NCBI RefSeq assembly: GCF_009728145.1
Contig: NZ_WOCA01000014.1
Location: 1-64,000, forward strand
Origin: Ornithinibacillus caprae
GTDB lineage: Bacteria; Bacillota; Bacilli; Bacillales; Amphibacillaceae
DNA length: 64,000 bases
Reading direction: 5' to 3'
Shown in pieces: positions 20,254 through 28,676 of this stretch. A program made the position numbers and the translations under genes. Positions within the stretch are counted from its first letter, which is position 1, and every line of letters begins with the position of its first letter. Below the pieces are notes generated by a model that searched no databases, was not told where the DNA came from, and was given only the letters and a program-made list of their open reading frames with translations.

Positions 20254-20988
20254 CTATATTGTAGAGTCAGTTAAAGAAACCGTTTCTTTTTTATCTTCCT
20301 TCTTCTTATCCAAAAATTGATAAACCATTCGATTTAACGTATCTTTATCATCACCTAAACAAATTAAATGTCTAGACCGTTCAAAAAAAACAACTTCTTT
20401 TTTGGATGAAGGAATCTCTTTGTCTAGGTAATACGCAGTTTTATACGGGACCATGCTGTCCATTTGCCCTTGTGCAATGAGGACAGGTGATTTTATATTT
20501 TTTAGGTATTTTCTTGTAAATCGAACAAGTTTTAGAAATTCAATGTTTGCCTTTAATGGTACAGTACCTAATTTCCTTTTGTAATTTAGATACAATTTAT
20601 TTTGACTTAAATTCCCTTGGAAACTATCCTTGATCACATCACCAAGGTCTACCCCCATTTGTTTTACGGATAAATATTTTCTTGCAGTTGCCAGCAACAC
20701 AAGTTTATCCACCTTGTATTTTGCAGCTAAATATGCCGCAATCATTCCTCCCATCGAAAAACCGATAACATAAATTTCCTCATATTTTTCCTTTAGTTGC
20801 AGTAGTGATTTTTCAGCAGTGTTTATCCAATTTTTATGTGTAACATTTTCTAGCGCTAGTTGCTTGCCATGTCCTGGTAAGGTTGGTACTAAAATATCCC
20901 AATTTGTATTCTCTTTCAGGTAGTTAGTTAGTGGTTCTAACTCATATGGACCACCAGTAAATCCGTGTATAATTAAACAACCTATCAT
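20254..20988 (-). CDS. alpha/beta hydrolase, carboxylesterase (Est30-like)
   Basis: 244-aa alpha/beta-hydrolase. The HGFTGGPYE oxyanion region, nucleophile elbow GFSMGGM, acid residue in QGQMDSMVP and histidine in ERSRHLICLGD make a complete triad, arranged as in the thermostable monoglyceride esterase Est30 and B. subtilis YvaK. AAGGAG precedes the ATG. The C-terminal tail (KKKEDKKETVSL) is longer and more charged than usual. Confidence 0.88.
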   Translation of the reverse strand: MIGCLIIHGFTGGPYELEPLTNYLKENTNWDILVPTLPGHGKQLALENVTHKNWINTAEKSLLQLKEKYEEIYVIGFSMGGMIAAYLAAKYKVDKLVLLATARKYLSVKQMGVDLGDVIKDSFQGNLSQNKLYLNYKRKLGTVPLKANIEFLKLVRFTRKYLKNIKSPVLIAQGQMDSMVPYKTAYYLDKEIPSSKKEVVFFERSRHLICLGDDKDTLNRMVYQFLDKKKEDKKETVSLTDSTI

Positions 20989-21073
20989 CGTTCATTCTCC
21001 TTACAAAAGTTCTCTCCTTCTTTTGCCCTACTTCACACGAAATCATACTTCGCTCCATATCCCCACTGACAAA

Positions 21074-21102
21074 AGAGCTGAAAATGTACTAAATTCAGCT
21101 CT
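21074..21102 (-). terminator. terminator after the YppG-like gene
   Basis: AGAGCTGAA ... TTCAGCTCT stem with TTTTG following on the minus strand. Confidence 0.65.
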
Positions 21103-21135
21103 ATAACTTCTATAGTATCTCACTTTAACCATAAT

Positions 21136-21513
21136 TTATCGAAACGTTTTAATCAAATCTCCAAATTGCTTAATAATCGGTTGGACTTGATGATATGTGT
21201 TCGCCATTTGTCCAACGGTAGATAACATCTTATCAAGGTTTATTTGTCCATTTTCATCCTGAAATTGCGATAGTATCCCTTTAGGTGCTGGAGCATACTG
21301 TTGCTCAAAGGAATTAGGGTTTTGTTGTTGTGTATACTGATACCAGTTTGGAGGTTGCTTCGGCTTGGAAAAATATTCAAATGGAGTTTGTGTTTGAAGT
21401 GGCTCATTTTGTTGATAATACGGACTGTACGGTTGCTGGTTTGATGGATATGGATTATTCGTATAGCTTTGTCGATAGGATGGAGGATGATGATAAAATG
21501 GCCTTTGATTCAT
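21136..21513 (-). CDS. YppG-like Pro/Gln/Tyr-rich protein
   Basis: 125-aa soluble protein. The N-terminal half is low-complexity and rich in Pro, Tyr, Gln and Asn (YPSNQQPYSPYYQQNEP). The C-terminal half is conserved: ILSQFQDENGQINLDKML followed by a helix ending IIKQFGDLIKTF. This layout and length match the YppG family of Bacillaceae, which has a coat-protein-like composition; function is not established. Confidence 0.7.
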   Translation of the reverse strand: MNQRPFYHHPPSYRQSYTNNPYPSNQQPYSPYYQQNEPLQTQTPFEYFSKPKQPPNWYQYTQQQNPNSFEQQYAPAPKGILSQFQDENGQINLDKMLSTVGQMANTYHQVQPIIKQFGDLIKTFR

Positions 21514-21581
21514 AACACCACATCCTTTAAACTACTTTATTACTAATAATTTATGCAGGCATCCATTTGATGTGAGTGTCC

Positions 21582-21824
21582 TTATTTTATATTTAGCACC
21601 TTCTTTAACTTTTCTGTTTGTAGACCTAAGATAAAATGATCATTTCGATGAATATAGGTTGCTGGTGTTCCAAATATTCCTTGTCCCTGTAATTCTTTCA
21701 TAAAATTTTTTTCTTGCGTAACATTTTTCACTTCATACCGGACATTCGATTCGTTCAACATATCCAGTACTCGCTGACAATATTTACAATTGTCACTTAT
21801 ATAAACTGTTATCTGTAAATCCAT
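21582..21824 (-). CDS. glutaredoxin-like thiol-disulfide protein
   Basis: 80-aa thioredoxin-fold protein with the glutaredoxin active site CKYC and the cis-Pro motif GTPATYI. ATG 21824 has GGAGG 8 nt upstream; the ATG nine codons earlier does not. Likely a thiol reductant (bacilliredoxin or mycoredoxin-like use of bacillithiol is possible but not shown). Confidence 0.85.
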   Translation of the reverse strand: MDLQITVYISDNCKYCQRVLDMLNESNVRYEVKNVTQEKNFMKELQGQGIFGTPATYIHRNDHFILGLQTEKLKKVLNIK

Positions 21825-21974
21825 GAATGAATCCTCCTCAATTTGTCCCATTTAACAGTTACCCTGTATGAGTTATTTACAAACTGTTTTCTATTACACT
21901 TAGAAATTTTTACGGTGTTCCTTGGTTTGATGTCGTCATACATTAAACTGGAAGGGGGAAAGATTTCTTATCAA

Positions 21975-22014
21975 CCAAAAAGAAAAGAGTAACTTTTTTT
22001 CAGTTACTCTTTTC
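21975..22014 (-). terminator. strong hairpin, minus-strand terminator
   Basis: Perfect 13-bp stem GAAAAGAGTAACT / AGTTACTCTTTTC (21982-21994, 22002-22014) followed on the minus strand by TTTTTGG. No annotated gene lies upstream of it. Confidence 0.6.
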
Positions 22015-22100
22015 TAAGTCTGGGGCGTTATACTAGTATACCGACAAACAAGTATAACACTTTTATCGTGAAAGCAGAGACATCCCATATCTCTTCTTTA
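21975..22100 (-). ncRNA. possible small RNA ending in a strong terminator
   Basis: Minus-strand segment starting about 30 nt past the Fnr-type box and ending at the hairpin at 21982-22014 with its T-rich tail. No coding frame of note. Length about 115-125 nt. No Rfam family recognised; inference from signals only. Confidence 0.22.
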
Positions 22101-22126
22101 GATTAACATCTATATCTCCATATAGC

Positions 22127-22142
22127 AGTGACATATGTCACA
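22127..22142 (-). promoter_or_regulatory. Crp/Fnr-type binding palindrome
   Basis: TGTGACATATGTCACT on the minus strand, a perfect 14-bp core palindrome, fits the Fnr/ArcR/Crp pattern TGTGA-N6-TCACA/T. No gene start is near; the closest signal is the minus-strand hairpin at 21982. Confidence 0.45.
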
Positions 22143-22421
22143 TCATATCCCCCTTATAAATAAAGAAATATATTACCTCTCATATTAATTACTGGTATAA
22201 AACCCATCTAGTAAGTAATTAAAATATTTCAATGTTCGGCTTTTACAGTTCCCAGTTTTTTAAACTAGAGCTTTCGATCATCTCAATTCTACTTCAACCA
22301 GAGATTAATTGATCGATAAAACTATTATACTATAAAATCCTAACCTCTTAGTAAACATCATTAAGAAACACTTATAAATTACATTTAATTACAATAATAA
22401 CCTAAAATCCGAACGTAATAT

Positions 22422-22435
22422 ACGATTGCAATCGT
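22422..22435. promoter_or_regulatory. 14-bp palindrome upstream of phnD
   Basis: ACGATTGCAATCGT is perfectly palindromic and lies about 120 nt before the phnD start codon. It could be an operator for the phn operon; the regulator is unknown. Confidence 0.4.
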
Positions 22436-22557
22436 TTTCGATAATATTTTTTGTAAAAAAACCGTAAAATTTGTAAATTAGTCTAGCATTTTTTACAAAA
22501 ATGTTATTTAATAAGATAGAAAGATTATTAATTCTTTATATTCTTAGGAGGGTCAAG

Positions 22558-23508
22558 ATGAAGAAATTATACGGTTTATTGCTAATGTTAGCATTAGCGC
22601 TTGTACTTGCAGCATGTGGAGGATCTGATAGTGACTCTGATTCAAACAATGGAGACGGAGAAGGAAACGCAGAAGAAAGCGAAGGAATGATCCCAGATAC
22701 TCTAGTAATCGGTTTTGTACCTTCACAAGATTCAGACACAATCGCTGATACTGTTGCACCATTAGCAGATCGTTTAGGTGAAGAGCTAGATATTGAAGTT
22801 AAAAGTCAAGTTATGACTGACTATAACGCTTTAGTAGAAGCAATGGGAGCAAACCAAGTACATGTTGGATTCATTCCTGCATTTGGATATGTTTTAGCAA
22901 ATGAGCAATACGATGTAGAAGTAATCTTAAAATCTATCCGTTACGGATCAGGTACATACAAAGCACAATACGTTGTACGCGCTGATTCCGGTATTGAAAG
23001 TCTTGCAGATTTAGAAGGTAAAGTTTGGGCATACGGTGACCAAGGTTCAACTTCTGGATACTTATTCCCTGCTAACCAATTAATGGAAGAATTCGGACTA
23101 GAAAGTGCTGCTGAATTAGAAACAGAATTCTTCAGTGGTACACGTCAATCAGGTGGACACGATAATTCAGCTATCATGGTTTATGAAGGAGATGCTGATG
23201 TAGCAACTACTTTTGATGATGTTCGTACTGAACTTGAAGAAGAATACCCTGATGTTATGGAAGTACTAACTGTATTAGATTATACAGAAGAAATTCCAAA
23301 CGATACAATCTCTGTAACAAAAGAACTTGATAAAGAATTCGTCCAAAAAATTAAAGATACTTTCTTAGCATTTAATGATGACGATGAAATGATTCAAATT
23401 ATGAATGACGTTTATAACTGGGATGCCATTGATGACGCATCTGACGAAGAATATCAAGTAGTTAAAGACACTTATAATAAATTCAAAGATACTGTTGGTC
23501 TTGACTAA
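22558..23508 (+). CDS. phnD: phosphonate/phosphate-type ABC transporter substrate-binding lipoprotein PhnD
   Basis: 316-aa lipoprotein: signal peptide with lipobox LAAC (Cys20), an acidic Ser/Asp/Gly/Asn linker to about residue 40, then a PhnD-type type-2 periplasmic-binding fold (VPSQDSDTIADTVAPLADRL, GDQGSTSGYLFPANQLM, GTRQSGGHDNSAIMVYEGDADVATTFDDVR). ATG 22558 has AGGAGG 6 nt upstream; the ATG 19 codons earlier lacks one. Captures phosphonate, phosphite or phosphate esters for PhnC/PhnE. It is separated from phnC by a hairpin, which would allow higher expression of the binding protein. Confidence 0.92.
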   Translation: MKKLYGLLLMLALALVLAACGGSDSDSDSNNGDGEGNAEESEGMIPDTLVIGFVPSQDSDTIADTVAPLADRLGEELDIEVKSQVMTDYNALVEAMGANQVHVGFIPAFGYVLANEQYDVEVILKSIRYGSGTYKAQYVVRADSGIESLADLEGKVWAYGDQGSTSGYLFPANQLMEEFGLESAAELETEFFSGTRQSGGHDNSAIMVYEGDADVATTFDDVRTELEEEYPDVMEVLTVLDYTEEIPNDTISVTKELDKEFVQKIKDTFLAFNDDDEMIQIMNDVYNWDAIDDASDEEYQVVKDTYNKFKDTVGLD

Positions 23509-23551
23509 TTAAATATTTCAAACGAGTTATTTCTGAAAATTGATAATATAC

Positions 23552-23583
23552 AAAAGGGAAGGGTACTTAACTTCCCTTTTATT
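23552..23583 (+). terminator. hairpin between phnD and phnC (partial terminator)
   Basis: AAAAGGGAAG ... CTTCCCTTTT followed by ATTATG. Typical of processive attenuation after a binding-protein gene. Confidence 0.6.
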
Positions 23584-23649
23584 ATGTAATAATTACTAGT
23601 TTTCATGTTACAATATAGAAAACTAAATGCCTATAATGGAGGATTTAAA

Positions 23650-24426
23650 ATGATAGAATTTAAAGATGTAGGCCTTGTCTATCCTAATGGTACAGAAGGT
23701 TTAAAAAATATTAACGTTAAAATTAATGAAGGTGAGTTTGTTGTTATTGTCGGACTCTCAGGTGCAGGTAAATCAACTTTCATCCGTAGTATCAATCGAT
23801 TAGTAACCCCTACTTCTGGTTCCCTTCTAGTAGATGGTGAAGATATATTAAACTATCACAGCGGTAACCTTCGTAAACTCCGCACGAAAGTCGGGATGAT
23901 TTTCCAAAATTATAATCTAGTAAAACGTTCCAATGTATTTAAAAATGTGTTGGCCGGTCGTTTAGGGCATACAGGTACATTGCGCTCCATTTTAAACCTT
24001 TATTCAAAAGAGGATAAATCACTTGCTTATGAAAGTTTAAACCGTGTAAATATTGCAGAAAAACTTTATAATCGTGCTGATGAATTAAGTGGTGGTCAGC
24101 AGCAACGTGTTAGTATTGCCCGCGTTTTAACTCAAAAACCGAAGTATATTTTAGCAGACGAGCCTGTGGCATCACTTGATCCTCCAACATCACATCAAGT
24201 AATGACCTATTTAAAAAAGATTAATAAAGAAGATAAGATTACAACGATCGTAAATTTACACTTTATTGATATGGCAATGGAATATGCTGACCGTATTATC
24301 GGAATGCGAGCAGGTGAAGTAGTATTTGATGGTCCTGCTTCTGAAGTAACTGAAAAAACATTCGAAGAAATCTATGGCCGTTCCATTCGTGAGGATGACT
24401 TGCGTGGGGGGGCAGATGAATCGTGA
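23650..24426 (+). CDS. phnC: phosphonate-type ABC transporter ATP-binding protein PhnC
   Basis: 258-aa ABC ATPase: Walker A GLSGAGKST, Q-loop, signature LSGGQQQR, Walker B ILADEPVASLDP, and H-loop region NLHFIDMA. ATG 23650 has GGAGG 7 nt upstream; the frame's earlier ATG (23605) does not. Overlaps the next permease gene by 4 nt (GTGA). Confidence 0.94.
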   Translation: MIEFKDVGLVYPNGTEGLKNINVKINEGEFVVIVGLSGAGKSTFIRSINRLVTPTSGSLLVDGEDILNYHSGNLRKLRTKVGMIFQNYNLVKRSNVFKNVLAGRLGHTGTLRSILNLYSKEDKSLAYESLNRVNIAEKLYNRADELSGGQQQRVSIARVLTQKPKYILADEPVASLDPPTSHQVMTYLKKINKEDKITTIVNLHFIDMAMEYADRIIGMRAGEVVFDGPASEVTEKTFEEIYGRSIREDDLRGGADES

Positions 24427-25235
24427 CAAATGAAAACCAATCATTAGTTCAAAAGTCGGTGCCTCTTTACCCGGCGAAGACTAAAATGCAAGTTACAATA
24501 ATTTTCTTTGTAGTCCTTGGAATCTATGCCTTTAGTATGTTCTGGACACAAAAAGAAATGGTAAATGGATTTGGTGGAGCACTAGGAAACATGTATGTTG
24601 TTATTGAAAAGTTTTTCCCACCGAACCTTTCCATATTACCAGCTATCTGGAACGCAATGATGCAAACCATACAAATGGCGATCATCGCTACAACAGTAGC
24701 TGCTATCTTAACCGTCCCTTTAGCGGTATTATCCGCACAAAATATTACAACCTTTAAACCGTTGTATGTCTTAACTAGGACTTTTTTAAACTTATTACGT
24801 ACTATTCCAGATCTAGTATTAGCAGTAATCTTTGTAGGACTATTTGGTGTCGGTGTATTTCCTGGTATTTTAGCACTGACGATTTTCTCACTAGGAATAT
24901 TAGCAAAATTAATCAGTGAAACAATTGAATCTGTTGATATGAATCCATTAGAAGCAATGCGAGCTTCTGGTGGAAACGTTTTTCAAGTTATCTGGTACGC
25001 TTTAGTACCCCAAGTTCTTCCGCAATTTACATCATTAGTACTATATGTATTCGAGATTAATATCCGTGCTTCTGTTGTATTAGGGTTAGTTGGAGCAGGT
25101 GGTATTGGACTAGTATTGAATCAACAGTTAAAATTCTATAACTATCCGAATGCAATGACGGTTATCCTAGTTATTTTCGCTGTGGTACTAATTATAGAAT
25201 ATATTAGTAATAAAATAAGGGAGGCATTGATCTAA
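24423..25235 (+). CDS. phnE: phosphonate-type ABC transporter permease PhnE (first)
   Basis: 270-aa integral membrane permease with about six helices and the EAA-type loop (ESVDMNPLEAMRASGGN). GTG start overlaps the phnC stop. With the following paralogue it forms a heterodimeric channel. Confidence 0.92.
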   Translation: MTNENQSLVQKSVPLYPAKTKMQVTIIFFVVLGIYAFSMFWTQKEMVNGFGGALGNMYVVIEKFFPPNLSILPAIWNAMMQTIQMAIIATTVAAILTVPLAVLSAQNITTFKPLYVLTRTFLNLLRTIPDLVLAVIFVGLFGVGVFPGILALTIFSLGILAKLISETIESVDMNPLEAMRASGGNVFQVIWYALVPQVLPQFTSLVLYVFEINIRASVVLGLVGAGGIGLVLNQQLKFYNYPNAMTVILVIFAVVLIIEYISNKIREALI

Positions 25236-26035
25236 TGGAAAACCTTCAATTACCTCCAAAACCTGAAAAGTCATTATTCAAGAAGATTAGAGCAATTTTT
25301 ATCACGCTACTAGTTATCGCGATGTACGTTTGGACCTTTGTTGGTATAGATATCGATTGGGGAAGAGCTATTGAACGATCTATTAGCAATTTCCACCGTG
25401 TTGTTCCTAAATTATTCAGTCCCGATTGGGCTGCAGCGGGTGATGTTGGTCTAGCAATGCTAGAAACCGTATTTATTGCATTTGCTGGATCTCTAATGGC
25501 AGCAGTTTTAGCTGTTCCACTTTCTTTCTTAGCTGCACAAAATATGATGGGTGGTAAAGTAGTTTCTACGATTGGAAAGTGGATTCTATCCGCAATCCGA
25601 GCATTTCCAGATCTTATTTTAGCAATTCTATTCGTAGTTGCCGTGGGACCGAATGCCTTTGCTGGGGTTTTAGCCATCGCAATTGGATCAACTGGTATGC
25701 TCGGAAAAATGTTCTCGGAAATCATTGAATCTATTGATATGGATGTTGTACAAGCAATGGAAGCAAATGGTGCTAATAAGATTCAGATATTGTTCTATGG
25801 TGTTATCCCGCAAATTACACCAGAATTTCTATCTTATGCAATCTATCGTTTTGAAGTAGATATTCGTGCATCTTCTATCCTAGGTATTGTAGGTGCAGGC
25901 GGTATTGGTACGATGATCGTATTCGCATCAAGTAACCGTAACTGGAATGAAATGGGAATGATTTTACTCGCGATTATTATTGTCGTAACCGTTATTGACT
26001 TTGCTTCTGCAAGAATTAGACGTAAAATTGTATAA
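25235..26035 (+). CDS. phnE: phosphonate-type ABC transporter permease PhnE (second)
   Basis: 266-aa permease paralogous to the previous gene (shared ESIDMDVVQAMEANGANK loop and ASSILGIVGAGGIG end). Its ATG shares one base with the upstream stop (TAATG). Two phnE genes next to phnC and phnD is the common Bacillaceae arrangement. Confidence 0.92.
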   Translation: MENLQLPPKPEKSLFKKIRAIFITLLVIAMYVWTFVGIDIDWGRAIERSISNFHRVVPKLFSPDWAAAGDVGLAMLETVFIAFAGSLMAAVLAVPLSFLAAQNMMGGKVVSTIGKWILSAIRAFPDLILAILFVVAVGPNAFAGVLAIAIGSTGMLGKMFSEIIESIDMDVVQAMEANGANKIQILFYGVIPQITPEFLSYAIYRFEVDIRASSILGIVGAGGIGTMIVFASSNRNWNEMGMILLAIIIVVTVIDFASARIRRKIV

Positions 26036-26046
26036 TAAAACCATAT

Positions 26047-26086
26047 GAAACGAAATTAAAGTATATATCTTTAATTTCGTTTCTTT
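26047..26086 (+). terminator. terminator after the second phnE
   Basis: Perfect 15-bp inverted repeat GAAACGAAATTAAAG / CTTTAATTTCGTTTC followed by TTTCTT. It lies only about 20 nt before the nucleotidase gene. Confidence 0.75.
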
Positions 26087-26105
26087 CTTACATAAAGATG
26101 AAAGG

Positions 26106-27686
26106 ATGTACGAACAATTGGATAGGACAACAGTGAAAATATATTATACGAGTGATGTACATGGAAACGCCATCCCTATATTGTATGGGACAAATGAAGA
26201 AGCTGAGTTAGGACTTGCGAAATACGCAACGGTTATAAACGAAGCACGAAAGACACATAAACACATCATTGTCATTGATAATGGTGACTTAATTCAAGGG
26301 ACTCCTATGATGACACATTATGTTAAAGAACATATGGAAAAACAAAACCCTATGGTTGGGGTTATGAATAAAATAAATATTGATGCAGGCGTAATCGGTA
26401 ATCACGAATTTAATTTTGGTAAGCAAATCTTATCTGATGCTGTGGAACAATCCGAATACCCATGGTTATCCGCAAATATTATTGATAAAACTACCGGTGA
26501 ACCTTTCTTTGGCCCTCCGTACTTGATAAAAACTTTAGAGAACGGCATCAAAGTGGCTATAGTTGGGGTGACTACGCACTACATCCCAAATTGGGAATCC
26601 CCTGAGCATATTAAAGGATTAGAGTTTAAAGATGCTTTTGCAACTCTAAAATCATGGGTCGAATATATTCATAATAACGATCATCCAGATATTCTAATAG
26701 CTTCTTATCATGGCGGTTTAGAGAGAGATCTAGAAACGGGTGAACCGACCGAAGAATTAACGGGAGAAAACCAGGGCTATGAAATGTGTGAACAGATCGA
26801 TGGAATTGATGTTTTATTAACTGGCCATCAGCATAGAACATTAACAGGAAAAATTAATAATGTACTCGTTACACAACCAGGTAACAATGGAAAAATGTAC
26901 GGAGAAATAGACATTATACTGAAAAAAGAAGAAAATTGGGTAATTGTAGATAAACATGCAGAGATTAAGAGCGTGGAAGGAGAAAAACCCAATCCTACTA
27001 TCATGCAGTATATGGAAAATATTGAAGAATCTACGCAAAAATGGTTAGACCAACCTATAGGTCAAATAAAAGGTGATATGATTATAACTGATCCATTGCA
27101 GGCTAGAATCCATAAACATCCATTTATCCAACTGATTCAAAATGTTCAAATGGAAGCCAGTGGTGTAGATATATCTGTTACTTCTCTTTTAAATAACGAT
27201 TCTCGAGGCTTTGATTCTACTGTGACAATGAGAGATATTGTTTCAAATTATATGTATCCAAATACACTTGTTGTTCTTGAATTAACTGGTTCCGATATTA
27301 TTGCTGCCTTAGAAAAGAGCGCGGAATACTTTGTCATGAACAACAATGGTGAAATAGCAGTAAATCCAACTTATATTGAACCGAAACCTCAACATTATAA
27401 TTACGACATGTGGGAAGGAATCGAGTACACAATTAATGTTTCCAATCCATTTGGATCACGAATTGAAAATGTAAGCTACAAAGGAGAGGCCCTTCAGCAT
27501 AATCAAACCTACCACGTTGTACTAAATAATTATCGCGCAAGTGGGGGCGGTAATTATGACATGTTTAAACATAAACCAGTGGTAAAAGAAATACAAAAGG
27601 ATGCTGTTGAGCTCATCCATGCTCATTTTGAGAAATACAAAACGATAGAGCCTAATGTAATAGAAAATTACCAAGTAACAGGATAA
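26106..27686 (+). CDS. bifunctional metallophosphatase / 5'-nucleotidase (cytoplasmic)
   Basis: 526-aa protein of the UshA/YunD type. The calcineurin-like metallophosphatase half (about 10-300) carries TSDVHGN, DNGDLIQGTP, GNHEFNFG, SYHGGLERD and LTGHQHR; the C-terminal 5'-nucleotidase half carries NNDSRGFDS and NNYRASGGGNYDMF. There is no signal peptide, so it should act in the cytoplasm on nucleotides or cyclic 2',3'-phosphates. The start is uncertain: ATG 26106 is tight against AAAGG, while GTG 26133 has GGATAGG 7 nt upstream. Behind phnDCEE, it may release phosphate from imported organophosphates; the intervening hairpin argues for partial independence. Confidence 0.88.
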   Translation: MYEQLDRTTVKIYYTSDVHGNAIPILYGTNEEAELGLAKYATVINEARKTHKHIIVIDNGDLIQGTPMMTHYVKEHMEKQNPMVGVMNKINIDAGVIGNHEFNFGKQILSDAVEQSEYPWLSANIIDKTTGEPFFGPPYLIKTLENGIKVAIVGVTTHYIPNWESPEHIKGLEFKDAFATLKSWVEYIHNNDHPDILIASYHGGLERDLETGEPTEELTGENQGYEMCEQIDGIDVLLTGHQHRTLTGKINNVLVTQPGNNGKMYGEIDIILKKEENWVIVDKHAEIKSVEGEKPNPTIMQYMENIEESTQKWLDQPIGQIKGDMIITDPLQARIHKHPFIQLIQNVQMEASGVDISVTSLLNNDSRGFDSTVTMRDIVSNYMYPNTLVVLELTGSDIIAALEKSAEYFVMNNNGEIAVNPTYIEPKPQHYNYDMWEGIEYTINVSNPFGSRIENVSYKGEALQHNQTYHVVLNNYRASGGGNYDMFKHKPVVKEIQKDAVELIHAHFEKYKTIEPNVIENYQVTG

Positions 27687-27776
27687 AGTGTTATGAACAG
27701 CAGCCTCTCACTTAACCTCCTTGAGATCACCTCGTAGGTGGAAGTGGGGCCAGACTGTTTGTTATATACGGAATAA

Positions 27777-27805
27777 ACGGAAGCTACAAGGGTAGCTTCC
27801 GTTTT
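27777..27805 (+). terminator. terminator between nucleotidase and PepSY genes
   Basis: ACGGAAGCTAC / GTAGCTTCCGT stem followed by TTTTC; a matching A tract makes it usable from both sides. Confidence 0.75.
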
Positions 27806-27824
27806 CTTCGTTTACTATGAAATA

Positions 27825-28571
27825 TTAATCATCATCTTCATCATCATCAAAATCAGAGTCAATAGAGATAACTAGGATTTCACCAGTATATGCATCAATT
27901 TCAAATTCCGCTTCTCCAGTTGCTGTTTCAATTTCAATTTCATAAATTAAACGGCCATCATCTTCATCTAGTTCTAATTCTGTAACTGTTCCAGGAAATT
28001 CTTTTAGTGCTATCTTTTTTGCTGCTTCAATGTCAATGGTTGCTTTCTTGGATGACTTATTATTGCCGTCTTTCTGTTTAGATTCATTTTGGTCATTTTT
28101 GTCATCTCGGTCATCTGAACGCTCATTTTCCTTCGTTGAATCATCATTCTGATCAGAAGATTCATTTTTATCGTCCGTTTGATCCGTTTTATTAGAGTTA
28201 TTGTCATCATCTTTTTCGGTAACCGTTAAACTGCTAGAACCCTCTGTATCATCATCACTTTCTACATCCACTTCTCCTTTAGCAGTATAAGTTTTTTCTT
28301 CCAGCTTAAGAACTTCCCCAGTGTCTCCGTCAAATTTTATTTCATACTTTTTCCCATTACCTTCAACTTCAACTTCATAAACTGCTTTATTTCTATCCTT
28401 TTCTAGCTCGATTTCTGTAATTTCACCCGGGTATTGAGACTCAACCATTACACGAATATCCGCTTCAGAAAGTGCTGGTTCAGCATTTGCTGCGTCTGAA
28501 TGATAAATTCCTAAGCCTAATACTGTTGTTAATGCTATTGCACCAACGGTAATTGCGACTTTCCTCTTCAT
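27825..28571 (-). CDS. exported protein with two PepSY domains
   Basis: 248-aa protein with an N-terminal hydrophobic export signal or anchor (KVAITVGAIALTTVLGLGIY). Two PepSY domains (about 38-95 and 180-240; YEVEVEGNGKKYEIKFDGDTGEVL and EIEIETATGEAEFEIDAY repeats, each ending TGE-L) flank a low-complexity Asp/Lys/Asn/Ser linker and an acidic tail. PepSY proteins are thought to inhibit or interact with extracytoplasmic proteases. It is adjacent to a two-component system, like B. subtilis ykoJ next to ykoG-ykoH, and is probably its target. Confidence 0.87.
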   Translation of the reverse strand: MKRKVAITVGAIALTTVLGLGIYHSDAANAEPALSEADIRVMVESQYPGEITEIELEKDRNKAVYEVEVEGNGKKYEIKFDGDTGEVLKLEEKTYTAKGEVDVESDDDTEGSSSLTVTEKDDDNNSNKTDQTDDKNESSDQNDDSTKENERSDDRDDKNDQNESKQKDGNNKSSKKATIDIEAAKKIALKEFPGTVTELELDEDDGRLIYEIEIETATGEAEFEIDAYTGEILVISIDSDFDDDEDDD

Positions 28572-28676
28572 ATTGTGAAACCTCCTTAGCTATTTGTTAC
28601 TTACAGCATACACACGAAGAATGAAAGAACAATGTGAGAAAGATTAAAATTTGATGAGAATCGAATTAGTATTCTT

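Larger units (their letters stand above)
21825..22557. other. 733-bp gene-free region
   Basis: Between the glutaredoxin gene (minus) and phnD (plus) no convincing coding frame exists. It holds a strong hairpin (21982-22014), a 12-bp palindrome TATACTAGTATA (22029-22040), an Fnr-type palindrome (22127-22142) and a 14-bp palindrome (22422-22435). The density of dyads suggests regulatory DNA or a small RNA gene. Confidence 0.6.

Noticed and set aside
22128-22141. Twelve-codon frame starting GTG within the Fnr-type palindrome
   Set aside because: Has GGGGG at 7 nt but is too short and overlaps the dyad; not enough to call a peptide.
22501-22557. 19-codon N-terminal extension of PhnD
   Set aside because: No ribosome site; the inner ATG has AGGAGG and starts a proper lipoprotein signal.
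25246-25725. 159-codon minus-strand frame inside the second phnE
   Set aside because: Shadow of a well-supported permease gene.
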